Assembly (NCBI GenBank): GCA_965661005.1
Contig: CBFICB010000003.1
Coordinates: 1 to 64,000, forward strand
Source: UBA5109 sp965661005
Lineage (GTDB): Bacteria; Pseudomonadota; Gammaproteobacteria; Pseudomonadales; Pseudohongiellaceae
Length of the DNA: 64,000 nt
Direction: 5' to 3'
In this document: piece after piece, positions 1 to 8,786 of the stretch
Position numbering within the stretch: position 1 is the stretch's first letter
How the letters are laid out: every line of letters starts with the position of its first letter
Position numbers and translations under genes: made by a program
The notes under the pieces: generated by a model
Seen by the model: the letters and a program-made list of their open reading frames with translations, nothing else
Told to the model about the DNA's origin: nothing
Database searches by the model: none

Positions 1-965
1 ATAAAAAACGAATAACTTTCGAATACCATTTCCTGATGTATCGCCAGGCCAATCAGTCCAATCACGACGCCCACCACATATAAACTCAACACAACCCGTT
101 TATTTGAAAAACCCATATCGAGCAATTTATGGTGAAGATGATCCCTGCCTGGGTGAAAAGGCGATTTGCCTTCAAGCGGGCGTTTAATTAATAACACAAT
201 GGTGTCCATTAACGGTACGGCCAGAAACCAGAGCGCTAGTACGGGTGGCATGATAGCGCTTTCACCTTGAGAGGCTTCGATGAATAACCAGGCCAGAACA
301 AAGCCGAGGAAAGTGCTGCCTGAATCACCCAGATAAATCATGGCTGTTTTTTTCCAGGGGAGTCTGAAGTTCAAGGCTAAAAAGGCGAGCAGGGCGCTCA
401 GTAGAATAGCGATAAAGGCTAATAGTGTGGTGTTACCTTCCTGCCAGGCGATTATGCCCAGAAAGGCAAGTGCGATAGAGACCATGCCGCCTGATAAACC
501 ATCAATGCCGTCACTCATGTTGATTGCGTTAATCACGCCAACTGTTGCTATCACCGTCAGCGGAAAGCTTAAAAAGCCTAAGCCAATTTCACCAATAAAT
601 AGTATGTCACCAAAAGATGTTAGTTGAATATTGGCAGCGAAATACATCAGGGATGCGGCGACGGCCTGTGAGCCCATTCTGATCCAGACTGCCTGATGCT
701 TATAATCATCAATGATGCCAATAAAAAGGACGAAGGCTGATATAAGCAACATTAAAGAGTAATGATTAAAGACGCTGGGCGTAAAATAGGTGATGAATAA
801 TATGCCGAGATAAATGCCAAGGCCGCCAATTAAGGGGGTTGGTTTTGCATGGATTTTTCGGCCGCCCGGGTGATCCAGTAAGCCAACTCGGCTGGCGACA
901 GGCTTAAGTGCGAAGAGAGACGCGGTAGTTACGCAAAAAGAGCTAAATAGGCTGAATATATCCAT
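1..965 (-). CDS. MraY/WecA-family polyprenyl-phosphate sugar-1-phosphate transferase (3' end cut off)
   Basis: Translating the minus strand from the ATG at 965 gives an uninterrupted frame to the window edge, so the C-terminus is missing. It is a multi-pass membrane protein rich in Leu/Ile/Phe segments. Family landmarks appear in order: an N-terminal DHPGGRKIHAKPTP-like segment, the Asp pair in FIGIIDDYK, NMSDGIDGLSGG, YLGDSGSTFLGF, and a late basic/His loop (PFHPGRDHLHHKLL). These belong to the family that moves a HexNAc-1-phosphate from UDP-sugar onto undecaprenyl phosphate at the inner face of the cytoplasmic membrane, starting O-antigen, ECA or exopolysaccharide repeat units. WecA-like is more likely than MraY because of the HIHAKP and HLHH motifs, but the substrate cannot be read. 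It is transcribed away from smc, and the Shine-Dalgarno is weak. Confidence 0.85.
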   Translation of the reverse strand, partial: MDIFSLFSSFCVTTASLFALKPVASRVGLLDHPGGRKIHAKPTPLIGGLGIYLGILFITYFTPSVFNHYSLMLLISAFVLFIGIIDDYKHQAVWIRMGSQAVAASLMYFAANIQLTSFGDILFIGEIGLGFLSFPLTVIATVGVINAINMSDGIDGLSGGMVSIALAFLGIIAWQEGNTTLLAFIAILLSALLAFLALNFRLPWKKTAMIYLGDSGSTFLGFVLAWLFIEASQGESAIMPPVLALWFLAVPLMDTIVLLIKRPLEGKSPFHPGRDHLHHKLLDMGFSNKRVVLSLYVVGVVIGLIGLAIHQEMVFESYSFF

Positions 966-1273
966 GCATTCACTATTTGTTTGTTTTTATTATCTGCTTC
1001 ATAAGAACGGTTATATGCCCTATGTAGATTGCGCGTTCTAGATTAATCAAATATCTACGAAGATTTAAATCTATGTAAATCATGATTTTAGGCGCGCAAT
1101 ATAGCACTTAACTTCAGATCTTGTATATAACTAATCATGTTCAGGCTGTGACCTGAGTCTAAATTGTAATTATCTTCTTCTTAATTTAATTTTCAGGTGA
1201 GTTTAGTCAACAGATCAGCTAAACTTCCAAAGATTAAATTTAGTTCATTTGTTCTTTGGAGTATGTCGGCTCA
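966..1273. other. Divergent intergenic region between glycosyltransferase and smc
   Basis: This 308-base AT-rich gap must hold promoters for both divergent genes. I found no hexamer pair with acceptable spacing, no terminator and no RNA gene. The only firm element is a GGAG at 1258-1261 ahead of smc. Confidence 0.4.
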
Positions 1274-4200
1274 ATGCGACTTAAAAGCATAAAATTAGCA
1301 GGTTTTAAATCGTTCGTAGACCCGACTACTGTTAATCTCCCCACCAACTTATGTGCCGTTGTCGGCCCTAACGGCTGCGGCAAATCCAATATCATTGATG
1401 CCGTGCGCTGGGTGCTGGGAGAAAGCTCTGCCAAGAACCTGCGTGGTGAGCAGATGACCGATGTGATCTTTAATGGTTCCAGCAGTCGAAAGCCCGTTGG
1501 TCAGGCTTCTGTTGAACTGGTGTTTGATAACAGTGATCGCACGATCAAAGGTCAATATGCCAGCTATAACGAAGTGTCCGTTAAGCGGGTGGTTAATACC
1601 GAGGCGCAGTCTACCTATCTTTTAAATGGTGAGAAATGTCGCCGTCGCGATATCACTGATATCTTTCTGGGAACAGGTCTTGGTCCGCGCTCATACTCCA
1701 TTATTGAGCAGGGCATGGTGTCGCGCTTAATCGAATCCAAACCCGAAGAATTGCGCGTTTTTATTGAAGAAGCAGCGGGCATATCCAAATATAAAGAAAG
1801 AAGGCGTGAGACCGAAAACCGCATTAAACGTACCAAAGAAAATCTGGAGCGCCTGACCGATATACGCGAGGAGCTGGAGCGTCAGCTTCAGCATTTACAG
1901 CGTCAGGCGAAGGCGGCCGAAAGATATAAAGACTACAAGCAACAGGAGCGTGATAGTCAGGCTAACCTGAATGCAATTCGCTGGCGTGATTTCGATACTG
2001 AAGTGAAGCAGGCTCAGCAAAACATTCGAGAGCTGGAAGTTAAACTTGAGGCAAGCATTGCATCCTTTCGTTCATTTGAAGCTGAAATAGAGAAACATCG
2101 GGAAGCCAGCACTGAGCTGCAAGAGGTTTACCAGAAAGTGCAGGCGAACTTTTATTCCCTGGGCAGTGAGATCAGCAAGATAGAGCAAAATATCGAACAT
2201 CAGCGCCAGCGCCAGCTCGAGCTTTCAGAAGAACTTAACAACATCCAAATCAATTTAAGCAATGCAGAACGCGAATTGCTTGAAGACAAAGAGCAAATCA
2301 CCCAATTACAAGCCACCATTGCAGAAATTGAGCCTGAATTAAGTGTGGCTTCTGAACAGGCGCAAGCGTCTTCTGCAGCCCTTGAAGAGGCGGAAAAAGC
2401 CATGTCTTCCTGGCAGCAGGACTGGGATCATTTTAATACTGATTCTGCGGAAGCCACTCGCCAGGCTGAGATCGAGCAGCAGCGTATTCGGCATCTTGAG
2501 AATATTGTTGAGCGAGGTATTCAGCGCCAGTCTTCACTTAACGCAGAACTTGAAAGTTTGCACACTGACAATGATGAAAAAGAGATTGTCGGTCTTTCTG
2601 AAAAAATAAGCCTGATCGAAACGGATACTAATGCCTTGCAGGAAGAGAATCATAGCTTGCTGCACAATATTGATGAGATCAGAAAGCAATTAAAAGAAAC
2701 AAATAACGCTTTAGCGCAGAAACGTAGCGAATTACAGACTCAAATTGGTCGTCAGTCTTCATTGGAAGCCTTGCAGCAATCGGCACTGGGTAAACAGGAA
2801 GATCAGGCGATTGAATGGCTGGAGCAAAATGGTCTAAGTGCTAATAAGCGCTTGCTGGATGAAATCAAAGTAGACGCAGGATGGGAGTTGGCCGTAGAGA
2901 CGGTTCTGGGAAAAAACATGCAGGCAGTGTGTGTAGATGACCTGAGCGCTTTAAGTGGCCTTCTGGATAATTACACCAGTGGTTTGATGCAATTTGTGGA
3001 TAATGGTGCTGCTGCGAATTCTGGTTCATCCAGCTCATTACAAGATCGAGCCTTACTATCGAAAGTACAAAGCCAACGAAATTTAAGTTCTCTCTTAGAC
3101 GGCATTTATGTAGCAGAGTCCCTAGTTGAAGCATTGGAGCTGCGCTCCCAGCTAATGAGCCATGAATCATTAGTCACGCGTGATGGTGTTTGGTTGGGCA
3201 GCAGCTGGTTGCGCATCGCCAAGGGTTTTGATGAAGAAGCCGGAATGTTAAAGCGTCAGGATGAATTAAGCAGTCTTGCTAACAGCATAGAAAGTTTGAA
3301 CCAGCAAATCCAGCAGAGCACAACAGAAGCCGAATCCTTGCAATCCGATTTAAGTCGCTTTGAGCAAGAAAAAGAAGATTATCTGGATAAATTAACGACA
3401 CTTAATAAGGAGGCTGCCAATTTAAATGCTGAACGTTCGGCAGTAAAGGTGAAAATTGAACAGGTTAATGAACGCAAGGAGCGTATTCGTTCTGAAGTGC
3501 AAGAGCTGCAGGAACAAGTCAAACAGGAGCAAGCCAATATTGCCACTGCCAGAGTGAGTTTGCAGGATGCTCTTGACCGCATGGCAAAAGATACAGCAAA
3601 AAGAGAAGAGCTTTTGCAGCAACGTGAAGACGTTCGTGCAAGTCTGGAAAGCGCCCGTCAAAAAGCGGGTCAGGATAAAGACGCCAGCCATGAGCTGACC
3701 CTGAAACACCAGACGCAACTGACACAATTAAGTTCTTTGAATACTGCATTGGATCGAATAACAACACAGGTTCAAACCTATGTGAGCCGCCAGCAGCAGA
3801 TTCAACATAATTTAAACCAGAGTGATGATCCTATTCCGGCACTTAAACAAGAGCTCGAAGAAAAATTATCATCACGGGTTTCTATCGAAAATGAAATGAA
3901 TGAGGCCAAGGCAAAAGTTGATGACGTAGAGCATGAACTTCGAGAGCTGGAAAAACGACGTACCGAAGCTCAGGAAAATTCTCAGGGTATCAGAGATGAG
4001 CTGGCCACCAAACGTCTCAATATAGAAGGTGCCAGCGTTAAGCGCGAGGCTCTGGAGCAGCAAATAGCGCAGGCTTCCTATAAGTTGGAAGATGTCATCG
4101 CGGCCTTGCCTGAAGATTTAACTGCCTCGGCCTGTGAAGAGGCCCTTGAAAAACTGGCTGCTCGTATTCAGCGTCTAGGGCCAATCAATCTAGCTGCGAT

Positions 4201-4789
4201 TGACGAATATACCAGTCAGTCTGAGCGCAAGGTTTATCTTGATCAACAAAATGAAGATCTGGAGAAAGCACTGAATACTCTGCAAAATGCTATTCGTAAA
4301 ATTGACCGTGAAACCAGAACGCGCTTTAAAGAAACCTTTGATAAGATCAATAAGGGTTTGCAGGAACTGTTTCCCAAAATATTTGGAGGCGGACATGCCT
4401 ATCTGGACATGATTGGAGAAGACTTGCTGGATACCGGTGTTGCCATTATGGCCAGGCCGCCTGGTAAACGTAACAGCACCATTCATCTGCTATCAGGTGG
4501 TGAAAAAGCCATGACAGCCATTGCTCTGGTGTTTTCAATTTTTCATCTCAATCCATCACCTTTTTGTATGCTGGATGAGGTCGATGCACCATTGGATGAT
4601 GCCAACATTGGACGCTATGCCAATTTGGTAAAAGAAATGTCGGGTTTGATTCAGTTTATATTTATTACGCATAACCGATTAACCATGGAATCGGCTAACC
4701 AGTTGATGGGTGTTACCATGCAGGAGCCCGGCGTCTCTAGATTGGTATCTGTGGACGTTGAAGCAGCAGCAGAAATGGTGGCATTGTAA
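1274..4789 (+). CDS. smc: Chromosome segregation protein SMC
   Basis: A 1171-residue SMC ATPase that dimerises and, with ScpA/ScpB, organises and separates newly replicated chromosomes. The Walker A motif GPNGCGKS is at residues 31-38. Long coiled coils rich in Glu/Gln/Lys run from about 165 to 500 and 660 to 1000. A globular hinge with an acidic/Gly-rich core lies at about 525-650. The C-terminal head carries the LSGGEK signature near 1073 and the Walker B FCMLDEVDAPLDD near 1100. The frame also extends to a TTG at 1256, but homologues begin MRLKSIKLAGFKSF, and the GGAG at 1258-1261 lies upstream of the ATG at 1274, so that ATG is chosen. No MukBEF-type features are seen. zipA and ligA follow on the same strand. 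Confidence 0.97.
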   Translation: MRLKSIKLAGFKSFVDPTTVNLPTNLCAVVGPNGCGKSNIIDAVRWVLGESSAKNLRGEQMTDVIFNGSSSRKPVGQASVELVFDNSDRTIKGQYASYNEVSVKRVVNTEAQSTYLLNGEKCRRRDITDIFLGTGLGPRSYSIIEQGMVSRLIESKPEELRVFIEEAAGISKYKERRRETENRIKRTKENLERLTDIREELERQLQHLQRQAKAAERYKDYKQQERDSQANLNAIRWRDFDTEVKQAQQNIRELEVKLEASIASFRSFEAEIEKHREASTELQEVYQKVQANFYSLGSEISKIEQNIEHQRQRQLELSEELNNIQINLSNAERELLEDKEQITQLQATIAEIEPELSVASEQAQASSAALEEAEKAMSSWQQDWDHFNTDSAEATRQAEIEQQRIRHLENIVERGIQRQSSLNAELESLHTDNDEKEIVGLSEKISLIETDTNALQEENHSLLHNIDEIRKQLKETNNALAQKRSELQTQIGRQSSLEALQQSALGKQEDQAIEWLEQNGLSANKRLLDEIKVDAGWELAVETVLGKNMQAVCVDDLSALSGLLDNYTSGLMQFVDNGAAANSGSSSSLQDRALLSKVQSQRNLSSLLDGIYVAESLVEALELRSQLMSHESLVTRDGVWLGSSWLRIAKGFDEEAGMLKRQDELSSLANSIESLNQQIQQSTTEAESLQSDLSRFEQEKEDYLDKLTTLNKEAANLNAERSAVKVKIEQVNERKERIRSEVQELQEQVKQEQANIATARVSLQDALDRMAKDTAKREELLQQREDVRASLESARQKAGQDKDASHELTLKHQTQLTQLSSLNTALDRITTQVQTYVSRQQQIQHNLNQSDDPIPALKQELEEKLSSRVSIENEMNEAKAKVDDVEHELRELEKRRTEAQENSQGIRDELATKRLNIEGASVKREALEQQIAQASYKLEDVIAALPEDLTASACEEALEKLAARIQRLGPINLAAIDEYTSQSERKVYLDQQNEDLEKALNTLQNAIRKIDRETRTRFKETFDKINKGLQELFPKIFGGGHAYLDMIGEDLLDTGVAIMARPPGKRNSTIHLLSGGEKAMTAIALVFSIFHLNPSPFCMLDEVDAPLDDANIGRYANLVKEMSGLIQFIFITHNRLTMESANQLMGVTMQEPGVSRLVSVDVEAAAEMVAL

Positions 4790-4812
4790 TCTTGTTTTTC
4801 ATAGCCTGGCTA

Positions 4813-4860
4813 AGCAGCAAAGTGAGCAGTAAAGTGAGCAGCAAAGTGTGCAGCAAATGG
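4813..4860. repeat. 12-bp tandem repeat, four copies
   Basis: Four adjacent 12-mers: AGCAGCAAAGTG at 4813-4824, AGCAGTAAAGTG at 4825-4836, AGCAGCAAAGTG at 4837-4848 and TGCAGCAAATGG at 4849-4860. Copies 1 and 3 are identical; copies 2 and 4 have one and two changes. The array starts 24 bases past the smc stop codon. Confidence 0.9.
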
Positions 4861-4926
4861 CAGAATAGAAAGGAATTAAGCTAAGAACTAAAGTAAGAAG
4901 TAAGGTAAAAAAAGCAGAGAGTAATT

Positions 4927-4991
4927 AAAGAGAACAACCAAAGAGAACAACCAAAGAGAACAATCCAAGAGAACAAACAAAGAGCACAAAC
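4927..4991. repeat. 13-bp tandem repeat, five imperfect copies
   Basis: Five adjacent units of consensus AAAGAGAACAACC: two exact 13-mers (4927-4939, 4940-4952), a 14-mer with one inserted T (4953-4966), a 12-mer (4967-4978) and a 13-mer with AGCAC for AGAAC (4979-4991). The top strand is almost pure A/G/C. Confidence 0.9.
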
Positions 4992-5217
4992 AAAAAGAGC
5001 CGAGGATTTAAAGTCAGCATACCTGTGGTTGCAAGAAAATGACTGAAAATCAATAGGTAGAAGTAAATAGCTTAAATAGCTTAAAAAGCACAATAGAAAC
5101 ATAAAAAACTGGAAGTATTAGTAAGTATTCAGGTCCCTCAAAGCTTATGTCAAAATATGCCTGTGTTATGAAGCTTAACAATAATAAGAAACAAAACATT
5201 TTTGATGGAGTTAGATC

Positions 5218-6651
5218 ATGGGGATGAGAGATTTGTTAATCATCATCGTCATCGTCGGAATCATTTTGATTTTATTGGATGGTTATCGACGAAAACGTAA
5301 AGATAGTATTCGCGTACAAATAAACAAGAATATCCCGCCAGTTGATGACGACCTGATAGAAGCCGCTGAGCTGCCTAATGGTGGCGCCAGAGTTGTGCCT
5401 CGCGATGGCGATTTTGATCATGATCAAGATGAAGAATATAGCGATGATGATTATCAAGCTTATGATGATGAATATGATCATGAGCAGGAAGATGAAGAAG
5501 ATGCAGAAGAAGTAGAGAGCGAAGAGGATGAAGAACAAATAGTCCCGGTCTTGATGGACGCTGTCGAAATTGACAAAGACCTAGCCGCAACATCTCCAAG
5601 AGAGCAGTCTCATTACTCCGACGAGTCTGATGACGGGTTTGATGAAGAAGATTCAGAAGCCGATTCAGAAGAAGATACCAACACGAACAGTTATGATGAA
5701 GAATGGGATGACGAAGACGAAGATGAAGATGAAGATACAGATACAGATACAGATATAGAAGAAAGTCATTTGTCAGCAACAAGCAGTCATTATTCTGACG
5801 ATACTGAAATGGCCGACGAAGATGATGAGTATGTAGATGAATATGAAGATGATGGAATTATTGAAGAAGGGGACCACGACTCTTTTGATGTTGAAGATAT
5901 CTCTCCAGTTCGCGTAAAGAAAAGGGAAGAGGGTTCATTCAATCAGTCTTCGATTAATACGAAAAGCAGAGCGAGCAATGCAAGTAAAAGTGCAGGCAGG
6001 ATAGAGCCGACTCTTGGTGAAATGGAGAGCTTTTCAGCAGATGAACTAGATGACGGGCCTTCCCGTATGACTTCATCTAAAACTAAAAAACAAGAGAAGA
6101 AGCAAAAGAAAAAATCGAATGAGGCACCTGAAGTCCTGCAAGTAGAATTATTTTCTGAGACGCCAGAAGACTTTATTCAAAACGATGAAGGGGATGATGA
6201 CAGTCAGGATGATTTTCAGGAGCCAGAGGAAGTTATCGTCATCAATGTAATGGCAAAGCAAGGCGAATTATTTGCCGGTAGTGATTTGCTGCCTATTATT
6301 ATGCAGCATGGCATGAGGCTAGGTAAAATGAGTATATTCCACAAACATGCTGGTAGCAGCGACAATGGACCTTTTGTGTTTAGCATGGCTAATATGGTGA
6401 AGCCCGGCACGTTTGATGTAACTCAAATGGAAGAGTTCTCAACACCTGGTGTTAGTTTCTTTTTGCAATTACCCAATGCCTTTGGAAATATGAAGAGCTT
6501 TGAGCAGATGCTCAGTGCCGCTAATTCCATCAAAGAAAGTCTGAATGGTGATTTGAAAGACGAACATCGCAGTGTGATTACGCGTCAGACTATCGAGCAT
6601 TGCCGTCAGCGCATTCAGGATTTTGAATTGGCGCAACTGTCAAAAAAATAG
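5218..6651 (+). CDS. zipA: Cell division protein ZipA with unusually acidic linker
   Basis: ZipA is an inner-membrane protein that tethers FtsZ to the membrane early in divisome assembly. Residues 3-21 form the N-terminal membrane anchor (LLIIIVIVGIILILL), followed by a basic RRKRK stretch. The C-terminal FtsZ-binding domain starts near residue 337 with VIVINVMAKQGELFAG and runs to residue 477, with the family motifs GMRLGKMSIFHKH and FFLQLPN. Between them lies a roughly 290-residue linker dominated by runs of Asp and Glu, whereas the E. coli linker is Pro/Gln-rich. The protein is longer than E. coli ZipA (about 330 residues) because of this region. GGAG at 5207-5210 sits 7 bases before the ATG at 5218. 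ligA follows after 5 bases, the usual gammaproteobacterial arrangement. Confidence 0.95.
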   Translation: MGMRDLLIIIVIVGIILILLDGYRRKRKDSIRVQINKNIPPVDDDLIEAAELPNGGARVVPRDGDFDHDQDEEYSDDDYQAYDDEYDHEQEDEEDAEEVESEEDEEQIVPVLMDAVEIDKDLAATSPREQSHYSDESDDGFDEEDSEADSEEDTNTNSYDEEWDDEDEDEDEDTDTDTDIEESHLSATSSHYSDDTEMADEDDEYVDEYEDDGIIEEGDHDSFDVEDISPVRVKKREEGSFNQSSINTKSRASNASKSAGRIEPTLGEMESFSADELDDGPSRMTSSKTKKQEKKQKKKSNEAPEVLQVELFSETPEDFIQNDEGDDDSQDDFQEPEEVIVINVMAKQGELFAGSDLLPIIMQHGMRLGKMSIFHKHAGSSDNGPFVFSMANMVKPGTFDVTQMEEFSTPGVSFFLQLPNAFGNMKSFEQMLSAANSIKESLNGDLKDEHRSVITRQTIEHCRQRIQDFELAQLSKK

Positions 6652-6656
6652 ACCTT

Positions 6657-8693
6657 ATGAAGACATCGACAGATGATCTCAAATCCGAACTGTTAAAACT
6701 TCGAGAGCAGATTGAATATCATAATCGGCTCTATCACCGTCAAGATAATCCAGAGATACCTGACCAGGAATTCGATCGCTTATTTGATCGCTTACTCAGT
6801 CTGGAAAAACAACATCCTGAACTCGTCACGCCGGATTCGCCGAGCCAACGTGTGGGCAGTGCACCGCTTCCTGGTTTTGCTCAGATAGTACATAAGCTGC
6901 CGATGCTGTCTTTAGAAAAAGCCTTTGATATTGAGAGCATTGAAAAATTTGAGATTCGTCTTAATAAACGATTGCCTCAAAATGGCACTCCCATTGAGTA
7001 TAGTTGCGAGCCCAAAATTGATGGTGTCGCAGTCAGCTTGCGATATGAAAATGGTTTGTTAGTGCAGGCTGCAACCAGGGGCGATGGTAAAACCGGCGAA
7101 GATATCACTCACAATGTAAAAACCATTCGGGATATCCCTTTGCGCCTGCAAGGCAATGACTTCCCCGATGTATTAGAAGTACGCGGTGAAATATTCATGA
7201 GCAAGTCTGGCTTCACGCGCATGAATGATATTGCACAGAGCAATGAAGAAAGAACCTTTGTTAATCCCAGAAATGCCGCTGCCGGCACTTTAAGGCAATT
7301 AGATTCACGTATTACGGCATCCAGGCCTCTGACCATGTTTTGCTATAGTCTCGGTGAAAGCAGCATGTCTCTGCCTTCCAGGCTTAGCGAGGTGTTTGAA
7401 CTGCTTGATGCCTGGGGCTTGCCAGTTAACCCTATTCGCAAAGTCGTGGTGGGAGCTAAGGCCTGCTTTGATTATTGTGCGGAACTCCTGTCTAAACGAG
7501 CCGATCTGGATTATGAAATCGATGGTGTCGTGCTTAAGGTGAATGATTTTGGCATGCAGGAAACTCTGGGAATCAATGCCCGCACACCACGCTGGGCAAT
7601 CGCCTATAAATTTCCTGCTGAAGAAGTCAGTACGACTTTGAATGATGTTGAATTTCAGGTGGGCAGAACCGGCACAATCACACCGGTCGCGCGACTGGAG
7701 CCGGTTTTTGTTGGTGGCGTGACGGTGAGCAACGCCACACTGCATAATCTGGATGAAATCAGACGGCTGGATATAAAAATCGGTGATAGAGTTATTATCC
7801 GTCGAGCCGGCGATGTCATTCCCAAAGTGGTCAAGGTCATCCTGGAGCAGAGACCCAACAATGTCAGAGAGATCGTTGTGCCTGAAAAATGCCCAGTTTG
7901 TGACTCCGATATTGAACAGGTTGAAAATGAAGTATTGATACGCTGTTCTGGCGGGCTCTACTGCCGGGCTCAGCGTACTCAATCGATTATTCATTTTGCA
8001 TCTCGAGGTGCCATGGATATCGATGGACTGGGCGTGAAATTAATAGAGCAACTGGTAAATGAAGACCTGATTGAAAATGTTGCCGATATTTATCAATTAA
8101 AGCTGGAGCAGTTAATTGGGCTGGAGCGAATGGCAGAAAAGTCTGCGACGAATTTATTGCATTCTATCGAAAACATTAAAAACATCAGCTTACCCAAGTT
8201 TATTTATGCTCTGGGGATACGTGAAGTCGGGGAGGCTACTGCACTGGCTTTGGCTAAACACAAGGGAACATTACAGGCAATTATGCAGTCTGATATTGAG
8301 AGTTTGGTTGAGATCCCAGATATTGGAGAGATCATGGCCCAACATATCGTTGCTTTTTTTGCTGAAGAACATAATTTGTCCGTTATCAGGGCATTACTGG
8401 ATGCTGGCCTTAAACCTTCTGAGCTGGAAATCAGTGACGAGCAGGAATTACCCCTGAGTGGGCTTACCTATGTGGTGACGGGAACCCTGGAATTAATGGC
8501 CAGGTCGCAGGCTAAACAGTACCTACAGCAATTGGGCGCAAAAGTAGCAGGTAGTGTTTCAGCTAAAACCTCCTGCCTTATTGCTGGCCCCGGCGCCGGC
8601 AGTAAATTGAGCAAAGCTGAAGAATTAGGTATCAAGGTAATAAACGAAGAAGATTTTGTGTCATTGCTTACACAACACGGTATAACAGTGTAA
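6657..8693 (+). CDS. ligA: NAD-dependent DNA ligase LigA
   Basis: LigA seals nicks in duplex DNA with NAD+ as AMP donor, joining Okazaki fragments and finishing repair. At 678 residues it is the normal length. The order is the Ia domain with Y21HNRLYH, the adenylation domain with the AMP-accepting Lys120 in EPKIDG, and the OB fold. A Zn finger follows with Cys412, Cys415, Cys430 and Cys436, the helix-hairpin-helix repeats, and a C-terminal BRCT domain starting near residue 600 (LSGLTYVVTGTLE). All nucleotidyltransferase motifs look intact. The start follows zipA by 5 bases with only a weak Shine-Dalgarno, which suggests translational coupling. Confidence 0.97.
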   Translation: MKTSTDDLKSELLKLREQIEYHNRLYHRQDNPEIPDQEFDRLFDRLLSLEKQHPELVTPDSPSQRVGSAPLPGFAQIVHKLPMLSLEKAFDIESIEKFEIRLNKRLPQNGTPIEYSCEPKIDGVAVSLRYENGLLVQAATRGDGKTGEDITHNVKTIRDIPLRLQGNDFPDVLEVRGEIFMSKSGFTRMNDIAQSNEERTFVNPRNAAAGTLRQLDSRITASRPLTMFCYSLGESSMSLPSRLSEVFELLDAWGLPVNPIRKVVVGAKACFDYCAELLSKRADLDYEIDGVVLKVNDFGMQETLGINARTPRWAIAYKFPAEEVSTTLNDVEFQVGRTGTITPVARLEPVFVGGVTVSNATLHNLDEIRRLDIKIGDRVIIRRAGDVIPKVVKVILEQRPNNVREIVVPEKCPVCDSDIEQVENEVLIRCSGGLYCRAQRTQSIIHFASRGAMDIDGLGVKLIEQLVNEDLIENVADIYQLKLEQLIGLERMAEKSATNLLHSIENIKNISLPKFIYALGIREVGEATALALAKHKGTLQAIMQSDIESLVEIPDIGEIMAQHIVAFFAEEHNLSVIRALLDAGLKPSELEISDEQELPLSGLTYVVTGTLELMARSQAKQYLQQLGAKVAGSVSAKTSCLIAGPGAGSKLSKAEELGIKVINEEDFVSLLTQHGITV

Positions 8694-8709
8694 AGTATAG
8701 CCTTTATGG

Positions 8710-8723
8710 AGCTATCGATAGCT
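8710..8723. promoter_or_regulatory. 14-bp perfect palindrome AGCTATCGATAGCT
   Basis: A perfect inverted repeat without a spacer, 17 bases after the ligA stop and about 65 bases before the lipoprotein gene. No T-run follows, so it does not look like an intrinsic terminator. It could be an operator half-site pair, but no regulator can be named. Confidence 0.35.
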
Positions 8724-8786
8724 TTATTGATCGAATAATAGTTCTGACAAGACTTTTTAAACTATTTAACAATGAGGAATTCAAAA

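Larger units (their letters stand above)
4790..5217. other. smc-zipA intergenic region with short tandem repeats
   Basis: A 428-base gap of purine-rich, low-complexity sequence made largely of two degenerate tandem arrays (listed separately) and further near-repeats (AGAACTAAAGTAAGAAGTAAGG around 4885, AAATAGCTTAAATAGCTTAAAAAGC around 5066). No convincing gene is present; the minus-strand reading frame across it is a by-product of the repeats. The last bases supply the zipA Shine-Dalgarno (GGAG, 5207-5210). Confidence 0.6.

Noticed and set aside
4813..4991. CRISPR array
   Set aside because: Repeat units are 12-13 bp and directly adjacent, with no spacers and no cas genes nearby.
4881..5102. 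A 73-residue Phe/Leu/Ser-rich open frame on the minus strand
   Set aside because: It is created by the purine-rich tandem repeats on the plus strand; no start signal and no family resemblance.
5272..5782. Hydrophobic or His/Leu-rich minus-strand frames opposite zipA
   Set aside because: They are the complement of the Asp/Glu codon runs in the ZipA linker.
7305..7994. A 229-codon open frame on the minus strand
   Set aside because: It lies wholly opposite ligA, whose coding frame is fully conserved; composition is that of an antisense shadow, with no recognisable domain.
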